DNA from: Megalonaias nervosa
Lineage: Eukaryota; Mollusca; Bivalvia; Unionida; Unionidae
NCBI GenBank assembly: GCA_016617855.1
Contig: JAECUM010000843.1
Span: 151,887 to 215,886 of the forward strand
Direction of reading: 5' to 3'
DNA length: 64,000 nucleotides
Part shown: positions 1-13,022 of the stretch, piece by piece
How positions within the stretch are numbered: the first letter of the stretch is position 1
How the letters are laid out: every line of letters starts with the position of its first letter
Notes under the pieces: generated by a model
Seen by the model: the letters and a program-made list of their open reading frames with translations, nothing else
What the model was told of the DNA's origin: nothing
Databases searched by the model: none
Position numbers and translations under genes: made by a program

Positions 1-100
1 TTGAGGCCCTCTTAAGGAGAGTTTAACAATGCACATTATATGAAGATAGCAATAATTACTGTTTATTTTAACATGTTTAGTATTAAAATACTAAATTCCA

Positions 101-2982
101 TTATCTATTAGAAACACATACATGCTCATGATATCTCTTCTTAAATACTCTAATATTTTCAGCAGATTTTACATGTAGTGGAAGCTTGTTCCACAGAACT
201 GCACCAGAGTATTGGAAGCTCTTTTTAAATTGCTTTGTTCTTGGTTTTGGTGCTAGAAGGTTTCCATGTGATATTGATCTCAACTGGTATTGTGTTGAAA
301 AAGGCCTGAATAAGTCCTAAAGATACTCTGGTTCAGTTCCATGTAGACATTTATATAAAAGAACTGCCTTTTGAAAATCTATCCTGTCATATATTGTGAA
401 CCATTTGAGTTCTGTAAATAATGCTTTTGAGGGATGATCAACAGACGCATCTAAAATTATGCGTGCTGCTCGTTTCTGAAGTTTACAAATCCTGTCAAGC
501 TCAGATTTAGCACAGTTTCCCCAAACATTTGAACAATAATCCATTGTTGGAAGAATATATGACTTGTAATACAGATTGCAAGTTTCCATAGGTAAATATT
601 TCTTGATTCTGCTGAGTAGGGCAATTTTGGATGACAGTGTTTTACAAAGCTTATCAGTATGGTCATTCCATAATAAACTATTATCTATGGACACACCTAC
701 AAACTTTTCATGTTTGACATTTTCTAACAGATGATTATTTATTGCAAGAGATAGTTCTTGGTTCCCTGACTTGTGTAGCTTTTGTGATGTCCCCAAAATC
801 ATACATTTTGTTTTACCTTCATTATTTACCATCCTATTTTGTTGTGCCCAGTTTTGGACTCTAATAAGGCCCGAGTTTAATCTCATTTGGATAACTTGGT
901 ATCTGAACTAAATGTATACAAGGTTGCATTGTCTGCAAACAAATCTGTATTTGTGGATTCATTATTTAATGGTAGATCATTGATATAGATAAGGAAGAGG
1001 AGAGGGCCTAAAACTGAGCCTTCAGGGACACTTGAATGAATAGTGCAAGTTTGAGAGCTAATATTGCCAATGCTTACTTGTTGAGACCTTCGGTTTAGGT
1101 ATGATCTAAACCAGTTTAAAGAAGGGTTGTCGAAACTGTAGCAGTTCAACTTTTGCAGCAGAATTTCATGATCAACAAGATCAAAGGCTTTCTTGAAGTC
1201 AAGGAAAACAATCCCAGCCATATGTCCATTATCCATTTCCTTCTGCCAAAGATCAATTAATTTGGTAAGTTCTGTTTGGCATGAATGGTACTTTCTAAAT
1301 CATGATTGCGCTTCATGAAATAGAGAGAATGTTTCAAAAAATTTATAGACCTGAATGGCTACATGCTTTTCAAATAATTTTGACAACACAGGTAGAATTG
1401 ATATTGGTCTGTAATTTCCTGGATCCTCCTTTTCTCCTTCTTAAAGATAGGTGTAACCTTTGCACATTTCAGTGTTTCTGGAAAATTACCACTCATTATA
1501 CTTAAGTTTATGATATACATTAATGACTTTGTTATTACTCTTGCAGCAATTTTAAGAATTTGTGGACCAATACCATCCAATCCAGAGGATTTATTAATAT
1601 TCACCTTAATTAGCATATCAAAAACATCAGCTTCATTAACATTAGCTATTGAAAAATAATTTATCAACAGGAATTTTAGCTCTTATAAATGATAGAAGAG
1701 CATCATGTTAAATTGGGATGTTAGTCTGGTTCTGAATACTGTTACTGTAGATGTTATGAAGAAATTGTTGAACATTTCCACAATGTCTTGTACAGATGTT
1801 GCTATATCCTCATTGTGCTTAAGTCTAGCGGGAAAACAACTGTTCTTGGGTGGGTTCAGCTCTTTTAGATGCTTCCACAATGACTTGGTACTCTTACTTT
1901 CTTCAATAGCCTGTTTATAGTAGTTCTCTTTTGCCTTATCTATCAGGTGCCTAGCTTTATTCCTCCATTTTCTATAGATTTCATGTCTTTTTTCTTATGG
2001 AAATTATCTCTTAGGTGCCTAGCCTCACTGATCTCTGGGGTAATCCACTTGGGTGTAATTTGGTGTTTAACCCTTTTTTGTTTTAATTTGAGCATGCTTG
2101 TCTAAGGCTGCATTGAACATCCAATACCATTTGTCTAAGGCAGTGTTGACATCAGCTATATTGCAAACTGATTGGAAGGGTTTGCAAACTAAATCATTTA
2201 AGAACATTTCCTCATCAAATTGTTTTAAGTCCCTGTATTGAATTTCAATGTGTTGACCATTTTTAGATGATTTCGAAAGATGTCTAGTTATACAGACTGG
2301 GTAGTGGTCACTCAGTGCGTACACTGGCACATTAATTTCACTTATGTTTTCAGGTTTATTAGTATAGACATGATCAATGATAGTAGCACTTTTATCTATT
2401 ACTCTAGTTGGGGTGTTAATTAATTGAGTAAAGTTATAAGTTTCAAAGTTACTTATCCATGTTAATGGTGGGGTTTTCATGTAGTCAATGTTAAAATCAC
2501 CTAATATGATAGTTTCTAAATCTTCCTTTAGTAATCCCTTTTGAATTTGCACCTCAAAATCTATCAATCCGATCAGCTGTGGAACTAGGTGGCCTGTAAA
2601 CTGAACATAAGAGTATTGGTTTTGATTGTGCAAGGGTTACCTCAATCCAGATACTCTCTACCCCAATATTCTCTTGATCAATACGTCTATTATAACTAAT
2701 GGAACTGTCTACACAGAGAAGAATACCCTCACACCCCATGGATTCCCTATCTTTTCTTTCAAAGTTGAACCCCTGTATTTGGAGAGCCAAATCATCAATA
2801 GCATCTGAAAGAAAGGTTTCATATAGACCAAGAATAATGACTGATCTAGTCTGCTGTAATATTAACTTAATTTCATTCAGTTTAGGGAGGATGTGTTGAA
2901 TATTTAGGTTGATTACTTGCAGACTTCTTTTGAGGAGGCCAAAGTCATGACAATTTTGATCAGAGGATTGATTTTCAGACAT
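101..2982 (-). pseudogene. LINE ORF2: APE endonuclease + reverse transcriptase, broken
   Basis: In coding order the endonuclease occupies 2,982-2,067. Its blocks include GLYETFLSD, CSVYRPPSS, LGDFNID and SDHYPVCIT, typical of apurinic-type LINE endonucleases. The reverse transcriptase follows, with NKSSGLDGIGP near 1,600, FLDFKKAFD near 1,210, and PEGSVLGPLLFLIYINDLP near 1,030. The catalytic FADD box reads FADN near 935. The C-terminal tail at 283-101 has the SGAVLWNKLP block usual at the end of such proteins. At least four frame changes separate these pieces. The lost catalytic aspartate plus the frameshifts show it is inactive. Confidence 0.85.
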
Positions 2983-3373
2983 GGTGGTATGCTATGTATT
3001 GTTTTTAGGCTTGACCGATTTCTTTACACCTTGATTATTTACATAAACACATGAAGAAGATAACATACAAGATCCATCTGTTGCACTATGACCACAAGGA
3101 GTGGATACATGAGAATGTTCAATATGAGACTGATTTACATACCTACAAGAAGACATTGATATATTAGACAGTTGAGGAGCCTCAGATGGAGAAGTAACTT
3201 GAACAGTATCACATAGTTATTTACGTGTTAACAAGTTCCACTTTGTACACAAATCATAGTACCTGAAACCTGTTCATAGAATTATAATTATTACATTGAA
3301 AAGTATACACATATTCTAATGCATTTTGTTGCTGGATATCAGTTGCACAGGCCTGTAAATCATTGCCTTCTAC

Positions 3374-6049
3374 CTACTGGTATGTGCACAACTTTTGCTT
3401 ATGTCCTAGTTCATTACAAAGATGGCAGTGAATCTGTTTTCCATGCAGACACTGCTGTGTTACATGACCATGCTCTCCACAATACAAGCAGTTTTCTGAC
3501 TCATGCCTAACCCCTTTTATAAGTCTTATGTACTGGTCTATATTCTCAAGGAACAAGGCAGTACCTCTGTTGGACAAGTGGATTCGGTCTCGTTGGTATA
3601 ATTGTTGGTGCACTCGATTATCTTTGAAGAAGGTCCTGTATTGCGGAACAAAGAGTATTTGGAAATTCTCACACAATGTACTTAAGGTATCATTTAGTGG
3701 AGTCATAGGTACATCCCTTCTTGGCAGTAGACCTGAGATGATTATTTTACACTCTGTGTTTTTGGACCTGATGGCATACAACAAGCTTTCATAATCATCC
3801 TCAATGCCCTTTAAAGATTGGCCATTACTGTAATTATTGCTACCAATGAAAAGAATTACAGTATGATATAGTGACATATCCATTTCCAATATTTTTTCTG
3901 TAATAGTATTAATAGTTGCACCTCTGTGGGTTTTTACGTCAGTTTTATATAATCCTCTTGTTCTTACTCTTTTGATTATTGATGATCCTATGAGAAGAGA
4001 TCTATCTTTAATTATGTTGCTGATTTTGACAAGTGGGGGCTTCAGATGTACTGCATAGACTTCTTGATTTCCATGACTGAACTGACTGAGAGTTTGGTGA
4101 CTGCTGTATTTAGTATTTGTATTTAATTTAGCTTCATGCTATGGGTAATTGGAGGTTGTCTTTTGAGCAGTTCCTTCTGTACCTGGATTTGATGTTGAGT
4201 GAGACACATGATGGTCAGTGTTTACAGTATGTGCATTAGTTGTTTTTTGGCTCTGCCCATCTGATACCTGAAGAAGAGACTCATCCTGTTTAATTGGTGA
4301 GGTTGCATCTGTTTGTGTGTATATTGATTTTTTTCTAATAGCTGGTTTTGGTATGGTCTGAGTGCCCTGACATGCTCTTGTGTTTTTGGTCCTTTGACAT
4401 GTCTGTGTATTGTATTGTCTGGGTTTCCTGGTACACTTTTTTGTACCTGGTTTATCCATTTGAATGTTGTGTAGACTCTTTGATTTTAATGCAAAGAGAA
4501 CTTGTTCTAACCTTTCTACTTGGGCCTGGAGATTACCTATCATTACTGAACACTGCATGGAGGTGCAAGTCTGGTTATGGATTCCATAGAACTCAAAGGA
4601 ATTTGTTACCCCTATCATAAACTGGTGTAGTCCACAGTGATTGCAATCTGGCTTACTTCATGTAAAGCTGTGTTACTGTTGACTAGATTTTGAGATCTGT
4701 GGGCTTCAGGGATGGATGTTGAAGCCCTTGGCTGAGAGGTATGTTACGTGTTTAGGCTCTTACAAAAAGTAAGAAGAAAAGAGTGAAGACAACAAGCTTT
4801 GTAAAATTTAACAAATAATTTATTTCCCTAAAAAATAAGGTAAAAATGAGAAAAAGAACTTACAGTTTTACGAATCAAATCCAAAATTAATCCAAGAATT
4901 AAAAAACAGAAATCCTATTATTAAAAACTCCTAAATGAATCTGAGTTCGAGTCCCGATGAAATTCAAAATGGAAGGCGATGACGTCTGTTGCAACCTTCA
5001 AAGTATTGTTGTATCAACAGTTCCTTGTTGAATCACAGAAAATAATATTCCAGTTTTGAATTCTGAATAAATTTCAGTGAATGTCTTTGTCCAAGAATTC
5101 TGTATGAGCACTTGTACATTTCCAGGGAAAAGAATCTCACTAATTCCATAAAATAGAATTTCAACTGACCATTGTCACAACAAAACACCTTTAAGTGTCA
5201 AAGGTTTAGAGCCCGGACTGAACTATCTTCTATCAAGACAACAGTTAAACACCAATTTAAGACTATACACCAATTTAAGATGCAAAACAGATTCCCGTAT
5301 GAGGGTCACATGGTCATCCTTCCAGAACAACATAGAAGCTTTTTACATGCCTAACATCACATACTCCCAGTATGGAATTAACTGAAATCAATGGTTCTTA
5401 CTCTTGGAACGAATTAAAAAAAAAAAATTTTAAAAGTTGTTTACCTGATTTCTTAATCAAGGTCAGCAACTAGATAGAGTGGTTCTACTACTGGTTGTTT
5501 AACAGTAAAATAAAAAAAGGTCAGGTCAAACAGAACTGAATTAATTTTCTGGACAATTTCAAATCCAGTAAATAAAGTTACATTACAATAACATGTAATG
5601 AATTTTAAAACAATTTAAAAATAACAAACAAATAATTAAATTACATATACATAACAGGTAATTAATTTCAAACTAGTGTTATCTTCCATTTGCTGACAGG
5701 TGTTGATAAAATAATTTACCCATTCTGTACAGCCTGGCTCTTGTACATGAATTTTACCAGTTGTTATGTAGAGAGTTACTGTGGCAGAATCTGTATCTGT
5801 GGATTTATAGATCAGTCCATTATGTGAGTGTCCCTGCTGGAAGTGTAGATTCTCATCCAAGAATTTCTTAATTGTTGGAATCTTTTTCGAGTCAGCTGTG
5901 ATTGTTATACTCTGCATATTATGATGGATTTTAAGAAAGCTTGGAACTAAAGAGGAGGAGTCAGCCATGTTTGATTTTGGTGTTACACAATCTTGGTAGG
6001 TTGAATCTATTTCAAGTGAATAATTCTGTTCAGTATTGAGTGTGTCCAT
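3374..6049 (-). pseudogene. LINE ORF1: SGNH esterase-like protein with zinc knuckles, split by an LTR
   Basis: The N-terminal part (6,049-5,661) has no catalytic motif I recognise but resembles the first domain of mollusc and coral LINE ORF1 proteins. It is cut by the solo LTR at 4,742-5,656 and resumes at 4,737. A basic, threonine-rich linker follows at 4,618-4,139. At 3,889-3,374 comes an SGNH-hydrolase-like stretch with LFIGSNNYSNG near the start and RIHLSNRGTALF further on. Two C-terminal zinc knuckles end the protein, CLYCGEHGHVTQQC and CHLCNELGHKQKLC. Such ORF1 proteins bind the LINE RNA; the role of the esterase is unclear. Several frame breaks lie between the pieces. Confidence 0.7.
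4742..5656. mobile_element. Solo LTR (TGTTACG...ATAACA) with 4-bp target duplication
   Basis: The 915-bp block begins TGTTACG and ends ATAACA, as an LTR should (TG...CA). The four bases before it (4,738-4,741, GGTA) are repeated right after it (5,657-5,660). It interrupts LINE ORF1 cleanly: the LINE reading continues on both sides. It shares its first ~100 bases, including a CAACAAGCTTTGTAAA-like stretch, and more scattered blocks with copies at 37,461, 38,650 and 39,364. No internal retroelement genes are present, so this is a solo LTR left by recombination. The superfamily is not certain; the 4-bp duplication suits Ty3/Gypsy-like elements. Confidence 0.75.
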
Positions 6050-6377
6050 ATTCTTATACCATTTAAGAGATCCTCTTGGGTAAATCCTGAAAATGAATCT
6101 GATGAATCTGATTTGAAAAATGAGTAGATCTACTGAGACAGTGAAGAAGTGGCCATATTTGTTTTACTGTTCTTTTGTCTGAACATGCAAAAGTGCAAAT
6201 ATGTACTTATATCCACAGATTGAGCTTACTAAGTTACCCTGACACTTTATGCACAGCCTAAATTAGTTGCTGGTAGCACTTAGAACTAGTATATTTTCTT
6301 CTGTACAGCTGTATTTCCAAATGTTTCAGGAGCTGGTTAAGAGTCTCATACTATGGCAGCCATTTTGTCAAGGAGTG

Positions 6378-7060
6378 AACTAATATTTATACATAGCCTT
6401 TACAGACATAATGTAAGGGTATAACTAATATTTATACATAGCCTTTACAGACATAATGTAAGGGTATAACTAATATTTATACATAGCCTTTACAGACATA
6501 ATGTAAGGGTATAACTAATATTTATACATAGCCTGCACAGACATAATGTAAGGGTATAACTAATATTTATACACAGCCTTCACAGACATAATGTAAGGGT
6601 GTGATTAATATTTATACATAGCCTTTACAGACATAATGTAAGGGTGTTACATAGCCTTCACAGATATAATGTTAGGGTGTAACTAATATTTATACACAGC
6701 CTTCACAGACATAATGTAAGGGTGTTACATAGCCTTCAAAGACATAATGTAAGGTTGAAACTAATATTTATACATAGCCTTCACAGACATAATGTAAGGG
6801 TGTTACATAGCCTTCACAGATATAATGTTAGGGTGTAACTAATATTTATACATAGCCTTCACAGACATAATGTAAGGGTTTTACATAGCCTTCACAGACA
6901 TAATGTAATGTTGAAACTAATATTTATACACAGCCTTCGCAGATATAATGTAAGGGTATAACTAATATTTATATAAGGGTGTTATTTATACACAGCCTTT
7001 GCAGATATAATGTTAGGGTGTAACTAATATTTATACACAGCCTTCACAGAGATATGAAGG
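6378..7060. repeat. 45-bp minisatellite
   Basis: The unit reads roughly ATAACTAATATTTATACATA then GCCTTTACAGACATAATGTA then AGGGT. The first four copies are nearly identical at a 45-bp spacing. Later copies alternate with a shorter ~33-bp version lacking the ACTAATATTTATA part. It starts directly after the 5' side of the LINE. There is no coding potential. Confidence 0.9.
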
Positions 7061-8014
7061 CATTAAGGAAAGTTAATTTTAAACTTCCCAAGTAATGAAT
7101 GATACTGAGGATTATTATTATGTGAAAAGTTGCATTCTCAAAATTTTGTCATGTTGTCTGGCAATGACCATAATGTTTGGAGACTTCTGACTTCAAACTC
7201 ATAATCTGACAAATGAGATCAATGGCATAATCTGAGGTTCAAAATAACAATGATTCTGCCATAATCAGAATGGTTGGCATCTATGTATCAGCATATTCTA
7301 TAAGAGCCTTTCAGTTGATCTTAGGGGTCACACTAATCAGAGTATGACAGTCAAACAGTCATACCCACAATGCTTTGCAGAAAATTACCTTGAACAGCTC
7401 TGAATGTCATCAGCTACAAAATTCACTTCCAAAGAAAGTAGAATTCATTCAACTGTAAACATTAACTGTTGACCTTTCCTTTTATCTGGTCAAAAATTAG
7501 TATTTTAAATTTGATGAACTATTTTTCAGAAAATGATGATGTACCAATTTGACTACTTTGAAATTTGTCTTGTTTTATAAGGAAAAGGATATTACTATTG
7601 CACAGCTTGTTCTGTCTAGGAATTTTCAAGATGGTGGAAATAAATCTGGGCTGTGATGACAATGCACAGATAAGTCCACTGTGCTCTATATTAACTGTGA
7701 ACATCAAATTTCTTGCATGCTATTCAATATGCATTTAGTTACTAATATCAAGTAAAATGTTCTGAATAAATATCAGACATTGATAATGGACAAGATTTTC
7801 TTGCCAAACTTCTATATGGCACTCCCCAGTAAACAAAACAAATGCTGCAAGATTTTCTTTCAGTGAGATAACTATCATTAAAAAGGAAAGTCCTTGTTCC
7901 AGCTGACACACATTATGTGTATTTCTAACACAACCAACAAACAAATGTTTTAATTCAGTACATAATGTTTTCATTATTGAATCCAGCCAACTTTCCATTA
8001 CACATAAGACTTAC
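7061..8014. other. Likely intron 3' of the TRPM-like exon
   Basis: No supported gene. Open frames at 7,519-7,707 and 7,735-7,998 (minus) show no family motif and lie directly after a good splice donor, so I read them as intron. Confidence 0.5.
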
Positions 8015-8180
8015 TCATCTTTGACTTTTGACGACTGATATCCAAAAGCGATGAAGTCTGCTGCTCGACCAGATCCCTGCAATGCCAGAACTGGAATATC
8101 TTCACTGACTGATTTCCAGACCGTTTTCATCGTGTTAACTCCTCCTTCAACCACTATCTTCACCACTGGCAAATCCACAC
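8015..8180 (-). CDS. Exon of a TRPM-family cation channel (N-terminal SLOG/homology region)
   Basis: The minus-strand translation contains LPVVKIVVEGGVNTMKTV and then PVLALQGSGRAADFIAFGY. This is the nucleotide-binding-like SLOG homology region found in the cytoplasmic N terminus of TRPM channels (the VVEGG...GSGRAAD signature). The exon is bounded by an acceptor (CATGTAG just above 8,180) and a strong donor (GTAAGT, 8,014-8,009). It is 166 bp, entered with two bases completing a codon. TRPM proteins are large tetrameric plasma-membrane channels, so this is a small part of a gene whose other exons I could not place by eye in the window. The minus orientation predicts upstream exons to the right. 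Confidence 0.75.
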
Positions 8181-8660
8181 CTACATGCATGAAAGACATA
8201 AGAAATTAGAAACAGATAAGGGGTAACCCATGTTTGATGAATACCTGAGGACTACTGATGACAAACTATTTAACATACAGAGTGCATAGATTTCAAACTC
8301 ATTTGGACTTCAATCAGTTTATAATTAAAGGAATAAATTCACTAAATCCCAAGCTGTATAACTCAGTTTCAGTGAATATGTAAAATACAACACAGCAAAT
8401 TCAAATTTAAACATCTTCATTTGGCATCTACTAATTAGCGTTACAAGCAAAAATATTTCTGCAGTCAGATGTTCTTCAAATACAGTAGGTACAATATTGC
8501 ACAATTTTACATATCACTGATTTTTCTTGTGTTTCTTTTGATGAAAATGCAGGAATAAAATCATCCTGATCATCAATGCATGTGAGAAAGTATCTATTAA
8601 TCCCAACCAGATGCTCATTCAACTCCACAATATGACTGGACAAAACATGTACAACAGTTT

Positions 8661-8764
8661 AACCACTATGTCCCACTTCCCTGAGCTAAAAATATCATAC
8701 GAAACAATGCACAACCACTATGTCTCACTTCCCTGAGCTAAAAATATCATACGAAACAATGCAC
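8661..8764. repeat. 52-bp tandem duplication
   Basis: Two adjacent copies of a 52-bp unit starting AACCACTATGT differ at one base (TCCCAC versus TCTCAC), which points to a recent duplication. Confidence 0.9.
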
Positions 8765-10194
8765 ATGACCCCTCCTGTTACAGATCAAGTCCCTCCTGTA
8801 TTCTAAGTGTTGTGTATTGGACTTGTGAAAAAAACAAAATAGATCAACTGTGTTGACCTAATTTCCTCGTCAAAACCTTGAGTAATGACATGTCATGCTT
8901 ATTATAAACCTTATGAAAGACAACCATAATAAACTGTCTTGACCCAGCTAGGGCACTATTTGTAGATCTGTCATCTTTGAAAAGATGTCTCCTTACTTGT
9001 CTAAAAAGCTAGACAATAAATTTTCTGTACACTGCCAAGTACATGACACATGAATAGGGAACAATATTGCATATATTTCCGTTCATTTTGTATTTTAATT
9101 AGAACTCACTAGTCCTTCATGAATAATAATGAGATATTTGTGTGTTTCATGTCTCCTGCTGATACATCCTAATGCATGAGTTGATAAACATACAGACTGG
9201 TACCCAAGCATCTGTTTGACAATGAGGCAAATGGAGGGGATTACAAACTTATTAATGTGCCTAACTGAATATTCTTCACCCTTAATGCAAGGTGATTATT
9301 ATTTCAAGGAAATAATTTAGAAATGTGCATGCTGCTGATTCCACTGGTATATGGACTGGTTATCTTCTGTAATTATAATGCATCCATTGTAGTGTGACAC
9401 AAACTAATTATTGAACTTAAAGCTGCTGTTTTAAGAGATAAAAACTGTAGTTACAGAAAAACAGAAAATATCTGGTATTTTATCTTGGTATATAACAGGA
9501 CCTAGAGAAACTTTTGCCTTGAATGAAATGGAATCAGAAATTTTAGTAAACAAAGAGACCAATTTTAACTGAAGTATGAACTATTTAGAGAGACTAAACA
9601 CAGAAATTATAATTTTGAAATAGTGTTGGTGTATTTCTTATGTTTTTGCAATTGGTTAAAACATTTTCAAATTTTCAAATAATGTATGACCCTTGTGTGC
9701 AAGTTGGTGCAAGTGGGACTGGACACTGCCAAGTGAAATTTTTATAGCCACTTGTGTTGCGCCCATGTCTGAGAAAATGGGTACTTTTAGCCATGTGCAA
9801 GGATATAATGAACAAGGGCATTGCCTGTAGATAATTGGAGAAAAAAAATTAAAAAGGCATCCTAGCTAAATACAAAGTTAGACTTTTGATACTACTGTAA
9901 ATTTACTATTTTTCATGGGGTATCAATTTTTGTGGAATCTGTGTAAGCTGCAACCACAAATTTATTTACGTAAGTTTGATATTTACCTACTCTAATGGGA
10001 CTATTATTCATCAAACTAAAAGGAATTCAAGGAAAATACTGTATTTCATGTATTTTTGCATACCATCTAATTTTTCAAACAGAGTCTAGCTATAAAATAA
10101 TAGTTATTTAAATGTATCCTATTTTTTCATACATAACATGTTGCATTTTTCAGAAAAACCTTTAAATTATTGTACATAAAAGTTCTACTAAGAA

Positions 10195-11000
10195 GATTTG
10201 TCAACGTGTTAAAATTGGGAAGGTTCTCATTTCAAACAGCTTTGAAAATATGCCAAGGTACGATTTAGATATGTCCAATCATAAAAGTATTGTTTTGCTA
10301 AATGCATCATATAAATGGTGTTTAACTTTGGGTAAATTCTTAGTGAGGCAAATAATAATGAAAAGAGATTAAGAAATAAAAGAATCACTATTTATAATTG
10401 CACAGAAAGGTCATTTATCATTTTATTTATTAATTTTTAACCATAATTTTATGTTTTTTTGCTTGAATCAAGAAGAGAAGTTCACATTTCAAATGGCTTT
10501 GAAAAAATTCTGATGTACAATTTAGATACGTCAAACTACATATGTATTTTTCTGAGCATGTGTTTGGTATAATCCCAAATGCAAAACAACTGTTTGTTGC
10601 CTCAACTGAAACTTATCCAATTGGTTATTAACTTCCCATAAATTTGTAACTGAGACATCAAATAATGAAACAGGAGATTAAGAAATCAAAGAATCACCAT
10701 TTATAATTCATTTCATTCTTTTATTACTTTTTAACAAAATATTTTGAAATTTTCTTTATTTGAATCAAGAAGTTCACATTTCAAATGGCTTTGAAAAAAT
10801 ACCAATGCACAGTATAGACAGGTCAAACTATGATTACATTATTTGCCGAGAATATGTTTCATATAACACTAAATGAAAAACATAACTATTTGTTGCCTCA
10901 ATTAAAACTGCCCCGAACTATCTGTTAATTTCGCGTATCACAATGAATAATGAAACAGGAGATCAAGAAATAAAGAAAAAATCATGCAGAAAGGCCTCTA
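10195..11000. repeat. Diverged ~260-300-bp tandem repeat, three copies
   Basis: Landmarks recur in order in each copy: CATTTCAAAYRGCTTTGAAA, then a motif like CAATTTAGATAYGTC, then AATAATGAAA(C)AG and AGATTAAGAAAT. Copies begin near 10,200, 10,464 and 10,761. Divergence is high, so the array is old. Confidence 0.7.
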
Positions 11001-11858
11001 ATCATCTCTTGTTGAAATGGCAATTCTGTTAATTGAGAATCTACTTTCATGTATTGATCAAACCTTATTTGTCTTCTTTATTGGTGAGAAAATACAATGA
11101 TTGATGCACAAAATCTCTTTCTGTCATTCCAATATGTACTGCTGCATGTTTATTAATAACTGGAAAAAGGCCTTTACTGTAAATATCCTTAAATATTATT
11201 GTTAATTTGCTCTTTATAGTCACTGTAACAAAGCACCAGGTACAATTTAGAATGAGTTCAGAAGCCCTCTGATGTTTTCTTATCCAACAAAAATTATATC
11301 TCAGTGCATTCTAAAGTGAAAACCACAGATCATTGGTCAATTAGTCTTATTGTTTCATTATAGCCATACAAATACAAAATATAAAAGCCTTGTCATTTTC
11401 TACTGTAAATCTGAAAGCCACTGACTTTGTTAAATTGATTCGTATATACAGTATACTATCTTTTAAGTGCTTGTGCTGTTTTGACTGGGCTATAATTAAC
11501 ATTTTATTGTGAATCTATTCTACCATACACCCCTCTATTATTATCTTTATTGGCGAGTACAAATGACAGGTGATGCATATTATTGCTTGTCCTTATAATA
11601 TCTGCGGAGTGGACAATGACCTTGATAGCACTTTGACAGATTTTCATTTCCCTAAAGATAGCTTTATTTCCCTATTGGTAACCTTGCTGAATTGACCTCT
11701 TCTGTTGAATCTTGTCCTCTGTCTGGTTTCAACTGGAATAACCTGGCCAAAGGTCTAAGCATATTTAATTAGCATGTAAATTACATACCCATGTGATTGT
11801 TGTGACAATGTATATCATAATTAAAACAAGAATGAATCATTGATTCAGAGGTGTTAAT

Positions 11859-11859
<1 letters not shown>

Positions 11860-11893
<34 letters not shown>
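11860..11893. repeat. (TA)n microsatellite
   Basis: Uninterrupted alternating AT, about 34 bases. Confidence 0.95.
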
Positions 11894-11896
<3 letters not shown>

Positions 11897-12055
11897 GTCA
11901 CCTAGTACGTGAGGAAGTTAACAATCGTCAGGTACTGAAAATACAGATTACAATCAACCTAAAACCTTTCTTTCTTCTCTTTCTCCAAAAGCTACATATA
12001 AAAACCACCCTGAATAAATATAGTTTTGCACACTGATACAACATTGTTTCATCTT

Positions 12056-12092
<37 letters not shown>

Positions 12093-13022
12093 TACACACA
12101 GATGCACTGACTACAAACAAGTTTTACTGAGTTTTTATCATAATTTTATGAGGTTACTGTTGCTGTAAGAATACAAGTTACACAAAAACATGGGCTCATA
12201 TCATTGTGTACAATTTAGCAATAACTAATGCCCATAAATAATACAGTTTCAGCCCATCTTAATCATTTTGCCAACATAACACACCATTACAGCTACTAAG
12301 AAGTATGCTCTAAATGCAGATGAGCTTGCAAACTGAGACATTATCGTTTCAGCCCTCTCTTTCTATTTCTCTCTCTTTCATTCACTAATAAAAAAAGATT
12401 TTTAATCACTTTTATTTTTATTGTAATTGGATTCTTGAGTTGGGAGCAGAATGAGACCAAAAATTATGTTTATTTTGTACATTAGTACCATTCAGTTTTC
12501 AAGTATCACGTATTCCGTAGACCTTCAGATACGATCCCTTTATTTTTCGTAAAGGGTCAGTACCACAAGATGAGAATTATTTACTTTACATATAATTTTT
12601 CATACTCTAAAATTAATAAATATTTTTCTTGTACAAAAAATGACATGAAATATAGTAAGACCTTTAAATACTGAATGCTGAAAAGGATATTTTTGACTGA
12701 TAAATTAGCAGAATACTGGATAAATGATCAGTACCATTTTCATTGGGGACAAACTAGGAACCGTTACATGTCTTTTGGTGAATCCCAATTTAGTGAAAAC
12801 CACATATTATATGGGGAATTAGTGACAAGATTTTAAATATGTTCATCGTTGCAGCCAGATGGCAGTTCATCTAACCAGGCATCCAACAATCTTATAGATA
12901 TATTATCCTCCAATGGGTGAAAACTCCACTCCATTTGTCACTTTCTTAATTTTTCCATTCATTTTGCATATTGGTGCCAGCACTGACTAAAAGTTGAAAA
13001 GAACCCGACATTTTCTCCCAAC

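Larger units (their letters stand above)
1..6049 (-). mobile_element. CR1/L2-type non-LTR retrotransposon (LINE), dead, minus strand
   Basis: This is a nearly full-length LINE read on the minus strand, with its 3' end running off the left edge of the window. ORF1 (6,049 to about 3,374) carries an esterase-like domain and zinc knuckles. ORF2 (2,982 to 101) carries an endonuclease and a reverse transcriptase. The ORF1 esterase together with an APE-type endonuclease fits CR1/L2-like clades; that clade call is inferred, not searched. Both ORFs are broken by frameshifts and stops, and a solo LTR sits inside ORF1, so the copy cannot be active. The 5' end lies somewhere in 6,050-6,377, just before a minisatellite. 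Confidence 0.85.
8181..13022. other. Non-coding stretch, probably TRPM intron, with simple repeats
   Basis: I see no supported exon here. It holds a 52-bp tandem duplication (8,661-8,764), a diverged ~260-300-bp tandem repeat (10,195-11,000), a TA run (11,860-11,893) and a CT/CA run near 12,051-12,093. It ends at the left terminus of element 1. Confidence 0.5.

Noticed and set aside
6378..7060. CRISPR-like array
   Set aside because: Units are contiguous with no unique spacers, and the setting is animal DNA; it is a minisatellite.
7735..7998. 87-codon frame beside the TRPM-like exon
   Set aside because: No TRPM or other motif; it lies just past a strong splice donor, so intron is the better reading.
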